A stretch of DNA of 64,000 bases from Nocardiopsis sp. YSL2 (GTDB lineage Bacteria > Actinomycetota > Actinomycetes > Streptosporangiales > Streptosporangiaceae). The position numbers and the translations under genes are program-made. The notes under the pieces are model-generated. The model did not search any database. It was not told the origin of the DNA and saw only the letters and a list, made by a program, of their open reading frames with translations. This document shows positions 25,499-34,546 of this stretch, piece after piece (within the stretch, counting starts at the first letter, position 1; the number at the start of each line of letters is the position of its first letter). The stretch covers positions 5,208,001 to 5,272,000 of the forward strand of contig NZ_JAMOAO010000001.1 in the NCBI RefSeq assembly GCF_030555055.1, in the 5' to 3' direction.

Positions 25499-26551
25499 AT
25501 GTCCCACGGCCCCCCTCCCTGCACTGAATCCGTCAGATCCGAACTCGGCCTCGTCTACGCACCGCGTGCCACCGGCGACCTCCTGCTCGACCTCCACCTC
25601 CCGGCCCGCGCCGACCGGCCCGTGCCCGTCGTGCTGTGGCTGCACGGAGGAGGCTGGTTCACCGGCGACCGAACACTGGCCCCGGACCTGGCCCGTCACG
25701 TCCGTTCCACCGGATGCGCCTTCGCGAGCATCGAGTACCGGCTCTCCGGACAGGCGCTCTTTCCCGCCCAACTCCACGACGTACGAGCCGCGGTCCGCTT
25801 CCTGCGCGCCCGTGCCGGGGCCTACGGTCTGGACCCCCGAGCGGTCGGAGCCTGGGGCGCCTCGGCCGGCGGCCACCTGGCGGTGCTGGCCGGCCTGACC
25901 GGCCACCTGGCCGCGCTGCCAGGCGAGGGGGACACCGAGGGGGACCCGTCCGTGCAGGCGGTCGCGGAGTCCTACGGGCCCGTGGACCTGGCCGCCGTGG
26001 TCGCCGAGGCCGCGCGTTCCGGACGGGACGAGGCGTCCTCACCCGAAGCCCGCCTCCTGGGCGGTCCGCCCTCGGAACGCGCGGAGCTCGCCCGCCGCGC
26101 CAACCCGTTGACCTGGGTGAGCCCGTCCGCACCGCCCTTCCAGATCTCCCACGGAACCGGCGACGACCTGGTGTCCCACACGCAGAGCGAGCGCCTGCAC
26201 GAGGCCCTCGCCGCCGCGGGCGTGCCCAGCGAGCTCTACCTCCTCGACGGCTACCGGCACGGCTTCCTCAACCCGGCCGGCCGCCTCGACGTCCGGACCG
26301 CGCGGATGATGGACGACGGCCGCCTGGCGGCCGAAGGCCCCGCCCCGGCGGCGCACCGCGTCGCCAACGGCTCCGGTCCCGGCGCCGGCGCCGATACCGG
26401 TGGCGGGAGCGAGGAGCCCGCCGCCGACCAGGCGGCGACCTTCGGCTTCGACGACATCGACGCCTTCTTCCGACGACACCTCACACCCAGCACCGCGGCC
26501 CGCCGTACGGCGGACCCCCGCCCGCGTCCCACCCCAGGAGAGTCCCGATGA
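25499..26551 (+). CDS. alpha/beta hydrolase esterase, possible depside hydrolase
   Basis: A 350-residue hydrolase of the hormone-sensitive-lipase/BD-FAE type with oxyanion motif WLHGGGWF, nucleophile elbow WGASAGGHLA (Ser about 122), Asp in GTGDDLVS and His in GYRHGFL. About 80 low-complexity residues follow the His. There is no signal peptide. Its TGA overlaps the ATG of the quercetinase gene. Quercetin 2,3-dioxygenase produces a depside ester, so this coupled esterase is a natural candidate for the next step (inference). Confidence 0.82.
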   Translation: MSHGPPPCTESVRSELGLVYAPRATGDLLLDLHLPARADRPVPVVLWLHGGGWFTGDRTLAPDLARHVRSTGCAFASIEYRLSGQALFPAQLHDVRAAVRFLRARAGAYGLDPRAVGAWGASAGGHLAVLAGLTGHLAALPGEGDTEGDPSVQAVAESYGPVDLAAVVAEAARSGRDEASSPEARLLGGPPSERAELARRANPLTWVSPSAPPFQISHGTGDDLVSHTQSERLHEALAAAGVPSELYLLDGYRHGFLNPAGRLDVRTARMMDDGRLAAEGPAPAAHRVANGSGPGAGADTGGGSEEPAADQAATFGFDDIDAFFRRHLTPSTAARRTADPRPRPTPGESR

Positions 26552-27591
26552 CCAGCAGCGACCTGGAGACCATGCACGACCTCGCCCCGGTCGTCAACGC
26601 CCTGCCCGGTGAGCCGGTCCCGTACTACCTGGCCGGCGGCGAGGGCCTGCGCTACGAGATCGGCGGGCAGCTGTGGACGGTCATCGCCCGCGGCGCGGAC
26701 ACCGGAGGACTCTTCGACGCCGCCTTCGTGCTGGGACCGCGCGGATCCGAGGCACCCTTCCACAGCCTCCCCTCCCACCAGCACTCCTACTACGTGTTCG
26801 AGGGCTCCGTGCAGTTCTGGCTCCCCGGTCGGAGCCGCGTCCTGGTCTCCGGCGACTCCATCCACGTGCCGCCGGGCACCCCGGTGGCCTACCGGATCCT
26901 CGGCCACATGTCCCGACTGCTGTTCTTCTCCGCCTCCAGCGGTGCCCTGGACGCCCTGGTGGGGTCGCGGAAGACCGTGGAGCGCCACGTCTACACGCCC
27001 GCCGGAGCCTCCGCCGCGCTGCTGCCGGGGGCGCAGGAGCACGACCTGCGGCGCGCGGACGCCCAGGACGTCTGGGACGACACGCTGCCGGACGGACCGG
27101 AGGCGTACTTCCTCCGCTCGCGGACCGGTGACCGCCGCGGCTGGCCGGACGCCCACAACGCCTATGCCGCGCGGGGCCGCAACACCGGTGGGCGCTACTT
27201 CTCGGTCAGCACGCTCGCCGCGCCCCAGCCCTACATCATCCGCCACTTCCACCGCCTGCACACGGAGAACTTCCTGTGCCTGTCCGGGCGGATCTGGCTG
27301 TGGGTCAACGGACAGGAGCTGCTGCTGACCTCCGGTGACTTCCTGCACGCACCGGCCGGCACTGTGCACAGCTTCGCGATCGCCGCACACAACACGCAGA
27401 TGCTCGGGCTGCTCACCTCCGACGTCTTCGAGCCGTTCTTCGACGTGACCGGCGTGGCGACCGACGACTTCGTGCACACCGAGGGGCTCATCGACCCGTC
27501 CGTGGTGATGGGCGGTGTCCAGGCCAACCCGGACCTGGACCTGGTCGTGGTCGGCGGGCCGCCCCAGCGGGTGAGGGCGGCGGGACTGTGA
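26548..27591 (+). CDS. quercetin 2,3-dioxygenase, bicupin
   Basis: A 347-residue double cupin. The first cupin has the metal ligands in SHQHSYYVFEGSVQFWLPG (His, His, Glu) with a further His after PPGTPV absent or shifted; the second has RHFHRLHTENFLCLSGRIWLW and the final His in PAGTVHSF. This layout matches bacterial quercetinases that open the flavonol C-ring with release of CO. CAGGAGAG precedes the start and the gene is translationally coupled to the esterase. Substrate breadth (quercetin or other flavonols) is not known. Confidence 0.87.
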   Translation: MTSSDLETMHDLAPVVNALPGEPVPYYLAGGEGLRYEIGGQLWTVIARGADTGGLFDAAFVLGPRGSEAPFHSLPSHQHSYYVFEGSVQFWLPGRSRVLVSGDSIHVPPGTPVAYRILGHMSRLLFFSASSGALDALVGSRKTVERHVYTPAGASAALLPGAQEHDLRRADAQDVWDDTLPDGPEAYFLRSRTGDRRGWPDAHNAYAARGRNTGGRYFSVSTLAAPQPYIIRHFHRLHTENFLCLSGRIWLWVNGQELLLTSGDFLHAPAGTVHSFAIAAHNTQMLGLLTSDVFEPFFDVTGVATDDFVHTEGLIDPSVVMGGVQANPDLDLVVVGGPPQRVRAAGL

Positions 27592-27920
27592 CCGCCCGCT
27601 CCGGAGCCGGGCACGGGGCCGGCGCAGCGGCTCCGCCCCGCTACAAGACGGCCCTGGTCAGCTGGCTCTCGGTCTACCCGATCATCACCCTGCTGCTGTG
27701 GCTCCTGGGGCCCGTGGTCTCCGCGTTGCCCGTCCCGGTCGTCACGCTCGTCCTCACCGTCGTGCTGGTCACCCTCCAGACCTATGTCGTGATGCCGTTC
27801 ATGACGCGCCTCTTCCAGCCCTGGCTCAGGTCCGGGACGAGCCGTGCGCCCACACGCGAGGCCGAACACCCCGGCGGTGCGGACCAAGCCCCGTCGTGGA
27901 ACGGCCCATCGCGCCGGTGA
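27588..27920 (+). CDS. small two-helix membrane protein
   Basis: A 110-residue protein starting from GTG within the quercetinase stop. Two helices (SWLSVYPIITLLLWLLGPVV and VPVVTLVLTVVLVTLQTYVV) are followed by MPFMTRLFQPWL. The same helical pair is found at the C-terminus of actinobacterial antibiotic-biosynthesis-monooxygenase-type proteins and in small stand-alone proteins of unknown function. The coupling suggests a membrane role for the flavonol set, perhaps transport or anchoring. Confidence 0.7.
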   Translation: MTARSGAGHGAGAAAPPRYKTALVSWLSVYPIITLLLWLLGPVVSALPVPVVTLVLTVVLVTLQTYVVMPFMTRLFQPWLRSGTSRAPTREAEHPGGADQAPSWNGPSRR

Positions 27921-28137
27921 GGGGACTCCCGGTCACGTCCATGCCGGACGGAGATCTCCACCAGGGCAACCGCACGCCGGCCCCCGTCCGTGCCGAGGAA
28001 CGCGTCGCCCGGCGCCGGGCCGGGCGGCTCGCGCCGTCCGCGGGCGAAGCAGCCCTACGACCCCGCTCCCGCCGCGGGCTGGGGGACGGCTCGGCGGCGT
28101 CCCCCGGGCCCCGGCGCCCGTTGCCTTCCCCAGGAGC

Positions 28138-28171
28138 GGCCCCAGGACCGCCTCCCGGCGGCTCTGGGGCC
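28138..28171 (-). terminator. hairpin terminator of rph
   Basis: GGCCCCAG plus CCGCC pairs with GGCGG plus CTGGGGCC around TCCC, 12 bases after the rph stop on the reverse strand. Confidence 0.75.
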
Positions 28172-28182
28172 GGGGCGAGGGC

Positions 28183-30837
28183 TCACGCCAGGATCTGGAC
28201 GTACCCGTCGGTCCCGTGCACGCGGATCCGCTGCCCGTCCCGGATCCTCCGGGTCGCCTGCTCCACCCCCACGACCGCGGGCAGACCGTACTCCCGCGCG
28301 ACCACCGCCCCGTGCGTCATGAGTCCGCCGACCTCCGTCACCAGACCGGCGGCGGTCACGAACAGGGGCGTCCAGCTGGGGTCGGTGTAGGCGGTGACCA
28401 GGATGTCGCCCGGGGCGAGGTCGGCCCGCGCCATCTCCGTGACGACACGGGCACGGCCTTCGACGGCCCCGGCCGAGACCGGCAGGCCGACCAGCGCGCC
28501 GGACGGGGCGTCCTGCCGCCCGTACCGGCCGGTGACGACCTCACCGTCCGAGGTGAGGAGCCGGGGCGGAGTGAGCGCCTCGTAGGACCGGAACGCCTCC
28601 CGCCTCTCCCGCACGAGCCCGGCGTCCACGGCTCCGGTGCGCACGACATCCTCCAGCTCCCGGAACCGGAGGAAGAAGATGTCCTCGCGCTCGCGCAGGA
28701 CCCCGGAGCGGACGAGGCGGTCGGCCTCCCGCAGCAACGCCTGCTTGTAGAGGAAGTAGCGGCTGACCATGCCGTACTTGGGGTACTCCCGGTACCCGGC
28801 GAAGGTACGGACACGGTCGATCATCCGCTTGGTCTCCTCGGCCCTGACCCCGCCGTCGGGGAGGGCGCGCACACGCTCGAGCACGTCCTCCTCCTTCCGC
28901 CGTGCCTCCTGGAGCCCCCGTTCGAAGCGTCGCCCGCCTTCGCCCGGCGCGAAGTTCCCGACGTTGCCGAGGACGGCGGGCACGAGCGCGGCGGGCTGCT
29001 CGCTCCAGCGCGTTCTGGTGATGTCGATCTCGCCCACGCAGCGCATTCCGTACGTGTCGAGGTAGCCCCTGATGGCCTCACGTGCTTCCGGTCCGCCGAC
29101 CAGTCCGGCCATCTCGTCCAGAAAGCCATCGCCTTCCCGGCCCTCGTCCATGACGCGGCGCAGGAACGCGACGACGTCCGTGTGCGGCCGGACGGCGTCC
29201 GCCACGTCGAGCAGTGCGAGCCCCATCTCCGAGGTGACGTTGTGGTCGACGGACCGCGTGAGCACGTCGGCCGCGTTCCTCTCGCCCAGCCATGCCTCCA
29301 GGCGCTCGTTGAGCCACCGGCTCGCCTCCATCGCCGCCATGATCGCCTGCAGGCTCCGCGGATCGAAGAGGAGCCGCTTCAGCTCAGCGAGGTCGGTCCG
29401 GATGAAGTCGAGCAGCGCCGGCCCGGACACGTTCCGGATCTCGCGGCGCAGGGCGGCGACGGAGTCCTCACCGCTCCGGATCAGCTCGGTGACGATGCCG
29501 GGATCGGTCGCGATCGGGTCGGGTGCGTCCAGGGCGGGAGCGGTGTGGGAGGGCGGGCCACCGGCGGGTGCGGACGGGGCGTCCTCCTCCGGAGGCGAGG
29601 GGACGAGGTCGCCGCGGTCGAGGACGGTCCGCAGCGCGTCCCCGAGCAGCGGATCGGATCCTCCCAGGGCCTCCATCAGACCCGCGCGCCCCGACGGCGT
29701 GGCCAGCGCGGGGGCGACGTCGACGAACAACCGTCCGCCCGCCTCGTGCATCCGCCGCGGGGTCGTCATCTGCCACAGGGAGAGCCCCAGCGGCTTCATC
29801 GCGTCGGTCATCATCTGCTGGTGGCCGACGGAGACGTAGACGTGCTTCTCCTGGTCGTCGGCCGCAGGGACGGGGAACAGCGTGGTGATGGGCCGGCTCT
29901 GCACGATGTGGACGTCGTCGCCCACCCGGCACCACTCGATGTCCTGCGGCCGACCGAAGTGCGCCTCGATGCTCCGTCCCAGCCGCGCCAGGTGCACGGC
30001 CTGCGATTCCGTCAGTGTCGGCTGCGCCCGCCGCTCCGCTCGTGTGGGCGCGTCCCTGGTACCGCCCTCCGGCGACGCCTGCGCGACCAGCGTCTTGGCG
30101 GCGATCGCCGTGGAGACGACCCGGTCGTCGCGCACCGTGTAGACGTCACCGGAGACCCGGCCGGAGACGAGCGCCTCGCCGAGCCCCCACGCGGCCTCCA
30201 CGGTGACGGTCGTGCGGTTCGAGGTCACCGGGTCCGCGGTGAACATGGTCCCGGCCGCGTCCGGGAACACCATCCGCTGCACCACCACGGCCATACCGAT
30301 CCGCCGGTGGTCGAAGCCGTTGCGGACGCGGTAGGCCACCGCCCGCTCGGTGAACAGCGACGCCCAGCACCGCCGGACGTGCCGAAGGATCGCCGTTGGA
30401 CCCGTGATGTTGAGGTAGGAGTCCTGCTGACCCGCGAACGACGCGGTCGGCAGGTCCTCGGCGGTCGCGCTGGACCGCACCGCGTACGGGACGTCCTCCC
30501 CGAACCGGGTGAGCGCCTCGCCGATCTCCGCCGCGACGGATTCGTGTATCCCCACGTCGTCGATACGGCGGCGCATATCGGCGCTCACAGCGCGGATCGC
30601 CGCGCCGTCGCCCGGTTCCAGCCGCGCAAGCCGATCGAACACGGCGTCGACCGACGGAACCCCGGCGAGGGCCCGCCGAAAGGCATCCGTCGTCACGCAG
30701 AAGCCGTCCGGCACCCGGATGCCGGCGATCCGCGAGAGCTCGCCCAGAGCGGCCCCCTTCCCGCCGGCCGCGGCGATATTCGTCCCGTCGATATGTGCGA
30801 AGTCCCTGACGTAGCGCAATTCCCATTCCCCCGTCAT
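28183..30837 (-). CDS. rph: rifampin phosphotransferase
   Basis: An 884-residue three-domain enzyme. The N-terminal ATP-binding domain (about 1-330) carries AAGGKGAALGELSRI and VPYAVRSSATAEDLPTASFAGQQDS. The middle (about 340-770) is the helical rifamycin-binding domain. The C-terminal swivelling phospho-His domain contains GGLMTHGAVVAREYGLPAVVGV with the catalytic His near 842. Length and order match Rph, which moves the beta-phosphate of ATP to the rifamycin ansa hydroxyl and inactivates the drug. PEP synthase is excluded because the PEP-binding C-domain is missing. A dyad lies about 85-110 bases upstream. Confidence 0.92.
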   Translation of the reverse strand: MTGEWELRYVRDFAHIDGTNIAAAGGKGAALGELSRIAGIRVPDGFCVTTDAFRRALAGVPSVDAVFDRLARLEPGDGAAIRAVSADMRRRIDDVGIHESVAAEIGEALTRFGEDVPYAVRSSATAEDLPTASFAGQQDSYLNITGPTAILRHVRRCWASLFTERAVAYRVRNGFDHRRIGMAVVVQRMVFPDAAGTMFTADPVTSNRTTVTVEAAWGLGEALVSGRVSGDVYTVRDDRVVSTAIAAKTLVAQASPEGGTRDAPTRAERRAQPTLTESQAVHLARLGRSIEAHFGRPQDIEWCRVGDDVHIVQSRPITTLFPVPAADDQEKHVYVSVGHQQMMTDAMKPLGLSLWQMTTPRRMHEAGGRLFVDVAPALATPSGRAGLMEALGGSDPLLGDALRTVLDRGDLVPSPPEEDAPSAPAGGPPSHTAPALDAPDPIATDPGIVTELIRSGEDSVAALRREIRNVSGPALLDFIRTDLAELKRLLFDPRSLQAIMAAMEASRWLNERLEAWLGERNAADVLTRSVDHNVTSEMGLALLDVADAVRPHTDVVAFLRRVMDEGREGDGFLDEMAGLVGGPEAREAIRGYLDTYGMRCVGEIDITRTRWSEQPAALVPAVLGNVGNFAPGEGGRRFERGLQEARRKEEDVLERVRALPDGGVRAEETKRMIDRVRTFAGYREYPKYGMVSRYFLYKQALLREADRLVRSGVLREREDIFFLRFRELEDVVRTGAVDAGLVRERREAFRSYEALTPPRLLTSDGEVVTGRYGRQDAPSGALVGLPVSAGAVEGRARVVTEMARADLAPGDILVTAYTDPSWTPLFVTAAGLVTEVGGLMTHGAVVAREYGLPAVVGVEQATRRIRDGQRIRVHGTDGYVQILA

Positions 30838-30921
30838 TCGCTGATCCCGTTCGCGAAGCAGCAGTATGCAGTAATTCTCAGCGCCTCATGAGATGCGGGA
30901 ATCTGCTATAAAGTGAAAGTG

Positions 30922-30947
30922 GGGGAGAGCTTCCGGAACCCCTCCCC
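30922..30947. promoter_or_regulatory. imperfect palindrome upstream of rph
   Basis: Outer GGGGAG/CTCCCC arms and a TTCCGGAA core, 10 of 13 positions paired. It lies over a likely -35 region for a TATAGC box at 30905-30910 on the reverse strand. Rifamycin-associated elements occupy the same place in other actinomycetes, but this sequence does not match the known 19-base element. Confidence 0.4.
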
Positions 30948-30979
30948 GTACCAGCCCTCCTCCCACCGGTGCCCGATTG

Positions 30980-31105
30980 TCACCCCGCCAACAGCGGGGG
31001 AGCGAGGTAGATGATCTCGAAGGCCTCATAGACCGCACCGATGACGGACGACACCAGCGCGGTCAGGCTCGGCCAACCGATCTGCCGCAGCCCGAGGACG
31101 TACCC
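30980..31105 (-). pseudogene. C-terminal fragment of an unidentified gene
   Basis: The reverse strand reads YVLGLRQIGWPSLTALVSSV followed by IGAVYEAFEIIYLAPPLLAG and a stop at 30980-30982, with GC-rich third codon positions throughout. No start codon or upstream continuation is found, and the forward ion-channel promoter should overlie it. It looks like the 3' end of a deleted gene; the family is not recognised. Confidence 0.4.
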
Positions 31106-31282
31106 CTGACGACGATGGCGGGCGCCGACCGTCCTGGGGCGCAGCCGGGCCTTGGCCCCGGTGCGCGACGCCGGCCCGGACGTCGAACCGGAACGGAACG
31201 ACGCGCGGACTATGGGAACGCCCTCATCTTGGTGTCGAGTCCGTCAAACCGGCCCGCCAGGGCTCCGCACGACGAGCCTGCT

Positions 31283-32008
31283 GTGTCACAGTGGCGTCGA
31301 CCTGGGAAAAGGCGGCGCGGGAGGGGTACGATCCGGCAACAAGCGAACCTGGCACTGCTGCTGTTCTTCGTCGTGCTGCTGCAGTTCGGATACCCGATCA
31401 CCCTCCACGGCGCGGGGTGGGCGGCGCTGTACATGCTGCTCTACGCCGGAATGATCGTCTTCGGCCTGCTCGTCGTGCGAGGAGAGCGCGACCATGTCCT
31501 GCCGGGGATCGCGGTCGGAGCCGCGTTCGTCTTCTTCGGCCTGTGGGTGGCCTGGGACCCAGGGCACCCCACGGCGCTGACCGGCATGTTCGTCACGGTC
31601 GCGCTCTTCCAGGGCGGCGTCATGTACTCGCTGCTCAAGTTCGTCTACCGGCGCAGCTCCACGCCCGGCCTGGAACTGATCCTGGCCGCCGTCAGCGTCT
31701 ACCTCCTGCTCGGCGGTATGTTCTCCGCCGTCTTCAGCGTGACCGAACTGCACTTCCCGGGCAGCTTCACCGACGGCTCGCACCCAGGCGAGCCGATGGT
31801 GTGGCAGCAGTTCATGTACTACTCCTACATCACCATGTCCACGCTCGGTTACGGAGACATCCTGCCCGTCACCCCGTGGGCCCGGTCCCTGGCCGCCGTC
31901 GAGACCGTGGCGGCCACCCTCTTCCTCACCACGGTCATCGCCCGTCTGGTCGGTGTGTACACCGGCGCCGGTGCCCGTGCGGAGAGCCAGGAGGGCGGCG
32001 CCGGGTGA
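31283..32008 (+). CDS. potassium channel family protein
   Basis: A 241-residue membrane protein with six hydrophobic segments and a pore loop ending in the K+ selectivity filter TMSTLGYGDILP (about 190-200). It is a 6TM-like Ion_trans_2 protein: four N-terminal helices, then a helix-pore-helix unit. The start is uncertain. GTG at 31283 places a short Arg-rich tail before the first helix; the frame is open upstream to 30977, but that part lacks coding character. It is followed by ltrA with a 50-base gap. Confidence 0.78.
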   Translation: MSQWRRPGKRRRGRGTIRQQANLALLLFFVVLLQFGYPITLHGAGWAALYMLLYAGMIVFGLLVVRGERDHVLPGIAVGAAFVFFGLWVAWDPGHPTALTGMFVTVALFQGGVMYSLLKFVYRRSSTPGLELILAAVSVYLLLGGMFSAVFSVTELHFPGSFTDGSHPGEPMVWQQFMYYSYITMSTLGYGDILPVTPWARSLAAVETVAATLFLTTVIARLVGVYTGAGARAESQEGGAG

Positions 32009-32058
32009 CTCGGGGCGATCGGCCGGGGGACCGGAGCGGTATCGAAGGGGAGGGACCC

Positions 32059-33234
32059 ATGACGGGGATCTGGGCGGCGCCGCGTGTACGGCGCGCGATG
32101 TCCGAAGAGGAGGCGAGCCGTCCCACGTGGCTGGAGCTCTTCTACGACCTCGTGTTCGTCGCCGTGTTCATCCAGGTCGGCGACCGGCTCAGCCAGGACG
32201 TCAGCTGGCTGGGCGTGGGACAGGTGCTCGTGCTCTTCATCCCGCTGTGGTGGGTGTGGGCCAACTTCACCTGGTACATGAACCAGTTCCAGGCCGACGA
32301 CGTCTGGCACCGGCTGCTGCTGGTGCTGCAGATGTTCCTCGTCGCCTGGATGGGCCTGAGCGTGCCCGGGGCGTTCGAGGACAGCAGCACCCAGTTCGTC
32401 CTGTGCGTGATCGGCTTCCGCCTGACCATGATCGCGATGTACCTGCGCACCCTGCGGCACGCGCCCGACGACCGCCCTCTGCTGATGTTCTACGTCTGGC
32501 GCTACCACGTCGTGGGCGCCGCGGCCTGGGGGTTGTCCCTGCTCCTGCCGCCCGACCAGCGCTGGTGGGTGTGGACCGCGGTCTTCCTCTGGGAGCTCTA
32601 CAACAGCAACTCCCGTGCGCTGGCCGCGCACCTGAGCCGGTTCCCCGTCCACCTCGGGCACCTGGCCGAGCGGTACGGAACGCTGGTCATCCTGGTGCTG
32701 GGGGAGAGCTTCATCAAGTCCGTCACCGTCTCGCCGAGCCCGCCGATGACCGTCGGCGCCGTGCTCTACTCCCTGCCCGGGGTGCTGCTGGTGTTCGCCC
32801 TGTGGTGGCTGTACTTCAACGACGTCCACGAGCGCGGCCACGGGCACCTGCGTCCGGGCGCCGCCGTGTCCTGGCTGCACCTGCATCTGCCGTTGAGCCT
32901 GGCCCTGGTCTCCTTCGGCGTCGCGAAGAAGAAGATGTTCGAGGGCACCGTCTCCCACCACCTGGAACCGTCCTACGTCGCCCTCTTCCTGGGCTCGCTG
33001 GCCCTGTTCGGGCTCCTTCTGGCCCTCGTCGCGCCGAACCGGACCCTGGCCACGACGCTCTGGCGCGTGGGCGGGGCGGCCGTGCTCGTGGCCCTGATCC
33101 CGCTCGCGGTCTCCGCGCACTGGTCGGCGACCGCGATCATGCTGGCCGGGAGCACCGTCATGGGCGCGCAGGTGGTTCGCGAGGTGTGGGCGGCCCGCGC
33201 CGAGACCGGCCCGGACCTCGCGCCACGGGAGTGA
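32059..33234 (+). CDS. low temperature requirement protein A (LtrA) family
   Basis: A 391-residue polytopic membrane protein with the LtrA signature at its start (RPTWLELFYDLVFVAVFIQV), LVILVLGESFIKSV in the middle and about ten helices. LtrA was named for growth of Listeria at low temperature; its biochemical role is unknown. The ATG at 32059 has GGGGAGG upstream. The frame is open further upstream, but conservation begins near this Met. Confidence 0.88.
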   Translation: MTGIWAAPRVRRAMSEEEASRPTWLELFYDLVFVAVFIQVGDRLSQDVSWLGVGQVLVLFIPLWWVWANFTWYMNQFQADDVWHRLLLVLQMFLVAWMGLSVPGAFEDSSTQFVLCVIGFRLTMIAMYLRTLRHAPDDRPLLMFYVWRYHVVGAAAWGLSLLLPPDQRWWVWTAVFLWELYNSNSRALAAHLSRFPVHLGHLAERYGTLVILVLGESFIKSVTVSPSPPMTVGAVLYSLPGVLLVFALWWLYFNDVHERGHGHLRPGAAVSWLHLHLPLSLALVSFGVAKKKMFEGTVSHHLEPSYVALFLGSLALFGLLLALVAPNRTLATTLWRVGGAAVLVALIPLAVSAHWSATAIMLAGSTVMGAQVVREVWAARAETGPDLAPRE

Positions 33235-33311
33235 CCGCGCCGGCGCGGTCGAGTCCGGGATCGCCGGCCACAGCAGGGCGCCACCGGAGCGGGGCCCGGC
33301 CCAGTGCGCCC

Positions 33312-34070
33312 TCACCCCACCGCCGGTGGAGGTGAGTCGAGGAGGAGCATCAGCGGCAGGCCCGCCAACGACGCCCACCGGATGCCGTCCTCGACCCTGC
33401 TCTTGCCGGTGTGGAACGCCACCGGCGACCTGAACATCCACCACCTCTTGCCGCGCACCACGAACGGCCAGGCCAGCGGCACCCCCGACCGGGTCAGCCA
33501 GTCGCCCAGCACGTGAGTCAGCGCGCCGAGGGCGACCGTCGCCCCGATCAGCCACGGCGCGGGACCGCCACCCTCGGCGAACACCGCGCCGGTCGCGATG
33601 ACGACCGCTGTCACAGAGGCCGCGATTCTCCGCCTTCTCAGCGGACCCCAGCTCTTCAGGGACCGGGCGACCGTCCCCAACCCCAGCGCGGCCGTCGCGA
33701 ACACCACCAGCCCGGTGCCCAGCGGCGCGATCGCCGCCACCGCCGACGCCACCAGGCCGAAGGCCGCACACGCGGGGACGGTGTGCGTCAGGTACCGGTG
33801 GGCCCCGTCCTTGGCCGCGGCCAGCTCCACCTCCGTGGCCGTGCGCAGGTACACGCTCCGTGAGGCCTCCCGCAGCATCTCCGACGCCTTCTCCGTCACC
33901 AGTCCCAGCGACCGGCCCACGGTGCTGCCCGGTTCGTCCAGATCGGGGAGCAGCGCGGCACCCGCTGCGACGGCCGCGCACAACAGCACGTCCATGGGAC
34001 CGGAACCGCACAGCACACCGATGGCCGCGCCGGCGAGCACACCGGTCGCGGCGTGCGACGAACCCATCAT
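33312..34070 (-). CDS. YdjM/DUF457 membrane-bound metal-dependent hydrolase
   Basis: A 252-residue membrane protein with the family metal motif residues: His in SSHAATGVLAG, Asp-Leu-Asp in LLPDLDEPGSTVG, His in YLTHTVPAC and His/Asp in HVLGDWLTRSGVPLAWPF. Several helices alternate with these. The ATG at 34070 has GGAG seven bases upstream. The family is related to LexA-regulated YdjM; its substrate is unknown. It is convergent with ltrA and divergent from the next small gene. Confidence 0.85.
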   Translation of the reverse strand: MMGSSHAATGVLAGAAIGVLCGSGPMDVLLCAAVAAGAALLPDLDEPGSTVGRSLGLVTEKASEMLREASRSVYLRTATEVELAAAKDGAHRYLTHTVPACAAFGLVASAVAAIAPLGTGLVVFATAALGLGTVARSLKSWGPLRRRRIAASVTAVVIATGAVFAEGGGPAPWLIGATVALGALTHVLGDWLTRSGVPLAWPFVVRGKRWWMFRSPVAFHTGKSRVEDGIRWASLAGLPLMLLLDSPPPAVG

Positions 34071-34137
34071 CAGAGTCTCCGGGGGTTGCAGGGGAAGGGA
34101 AGGACGTCCTGACCGTCTCTCGGACAACCAGAGCCTC

Positions 34138-34546
34138 ATGGGCTCCGCCGTCGCCAAACCGTGGAAACCGGCTCGGCCCGATGGTTTCGACCTGGCCCCA
34201 CAGATCCCCTACCTGGGCGGACGCGCGCTCTTCTGGAGCACGTGGATTCCCCGGCCCGCCGGGGAGCAGATGCCCGGCTGGCCCCAGGACGTCCTGGAGT
34301 CCTACTGGAAGCACGCGAAGGATGTCCTGGGTGTGACCGTTCCCGCGGACATGGGGCCCAGTTTCACTCATTTCCAGAACAAACTCCTCGATCGCCTGAT
34401 GGAGAAATTCAAGGGCAACCGGTGTCCGGGAGTTGCCAGGCGTCGCCCGGTGGGACCGGCCGCTGCAGCACATCACCGAGCACGTCCGCGCGATCATGTC
34501 CGGTACCGTCGACGACCTGGAGGCCGTGGCGCCCGAGCGGTCGTGA
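34138..34546 (+). pseudogene. small hypothetical gene interrupted by a frameshift
   Basis: One frame reads MGSAVAKPWKPARPDGFDLA and continues coherently through LFWSTWIPRP and FTHFQNKLLDRLMEKFKGN near 34424. The sequence then continues in another frame as GVRELPGVARWDRPLQHITE and AIMSGTVDDLEAVAPERS, with a stop at 34544-34546. Removing one C near 34425 restores a single protein of about 135 residues. The family is not recognised. It is either a real disabling mutation or a sequencing error. A terminator overlaps the stop, which supports the restored reading. Confidence 0.65.

Noticed and set aside
28183-30837. Phosphoenolpyruvate synthase or pyruvate phosphate dikinase
   Set aside because: The protein ends with the phospho-His domain and lacks the C-terminal PEP-binding barrel; order and length fit rifampin phosphotransferase.
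27844-30891. A 1015-codon forward open frame opposite rph
   Set aside because: High GC keeps the antisense frame open; rph on the other strand has all catalytic motifs and the forward translation has none.
30922-30947. Rifamycin-associated element before rph
   Set aside because: The sequence does not match the 19-base GGGGCTTGC..GCAAGCCCC element; reported only as a dyad.
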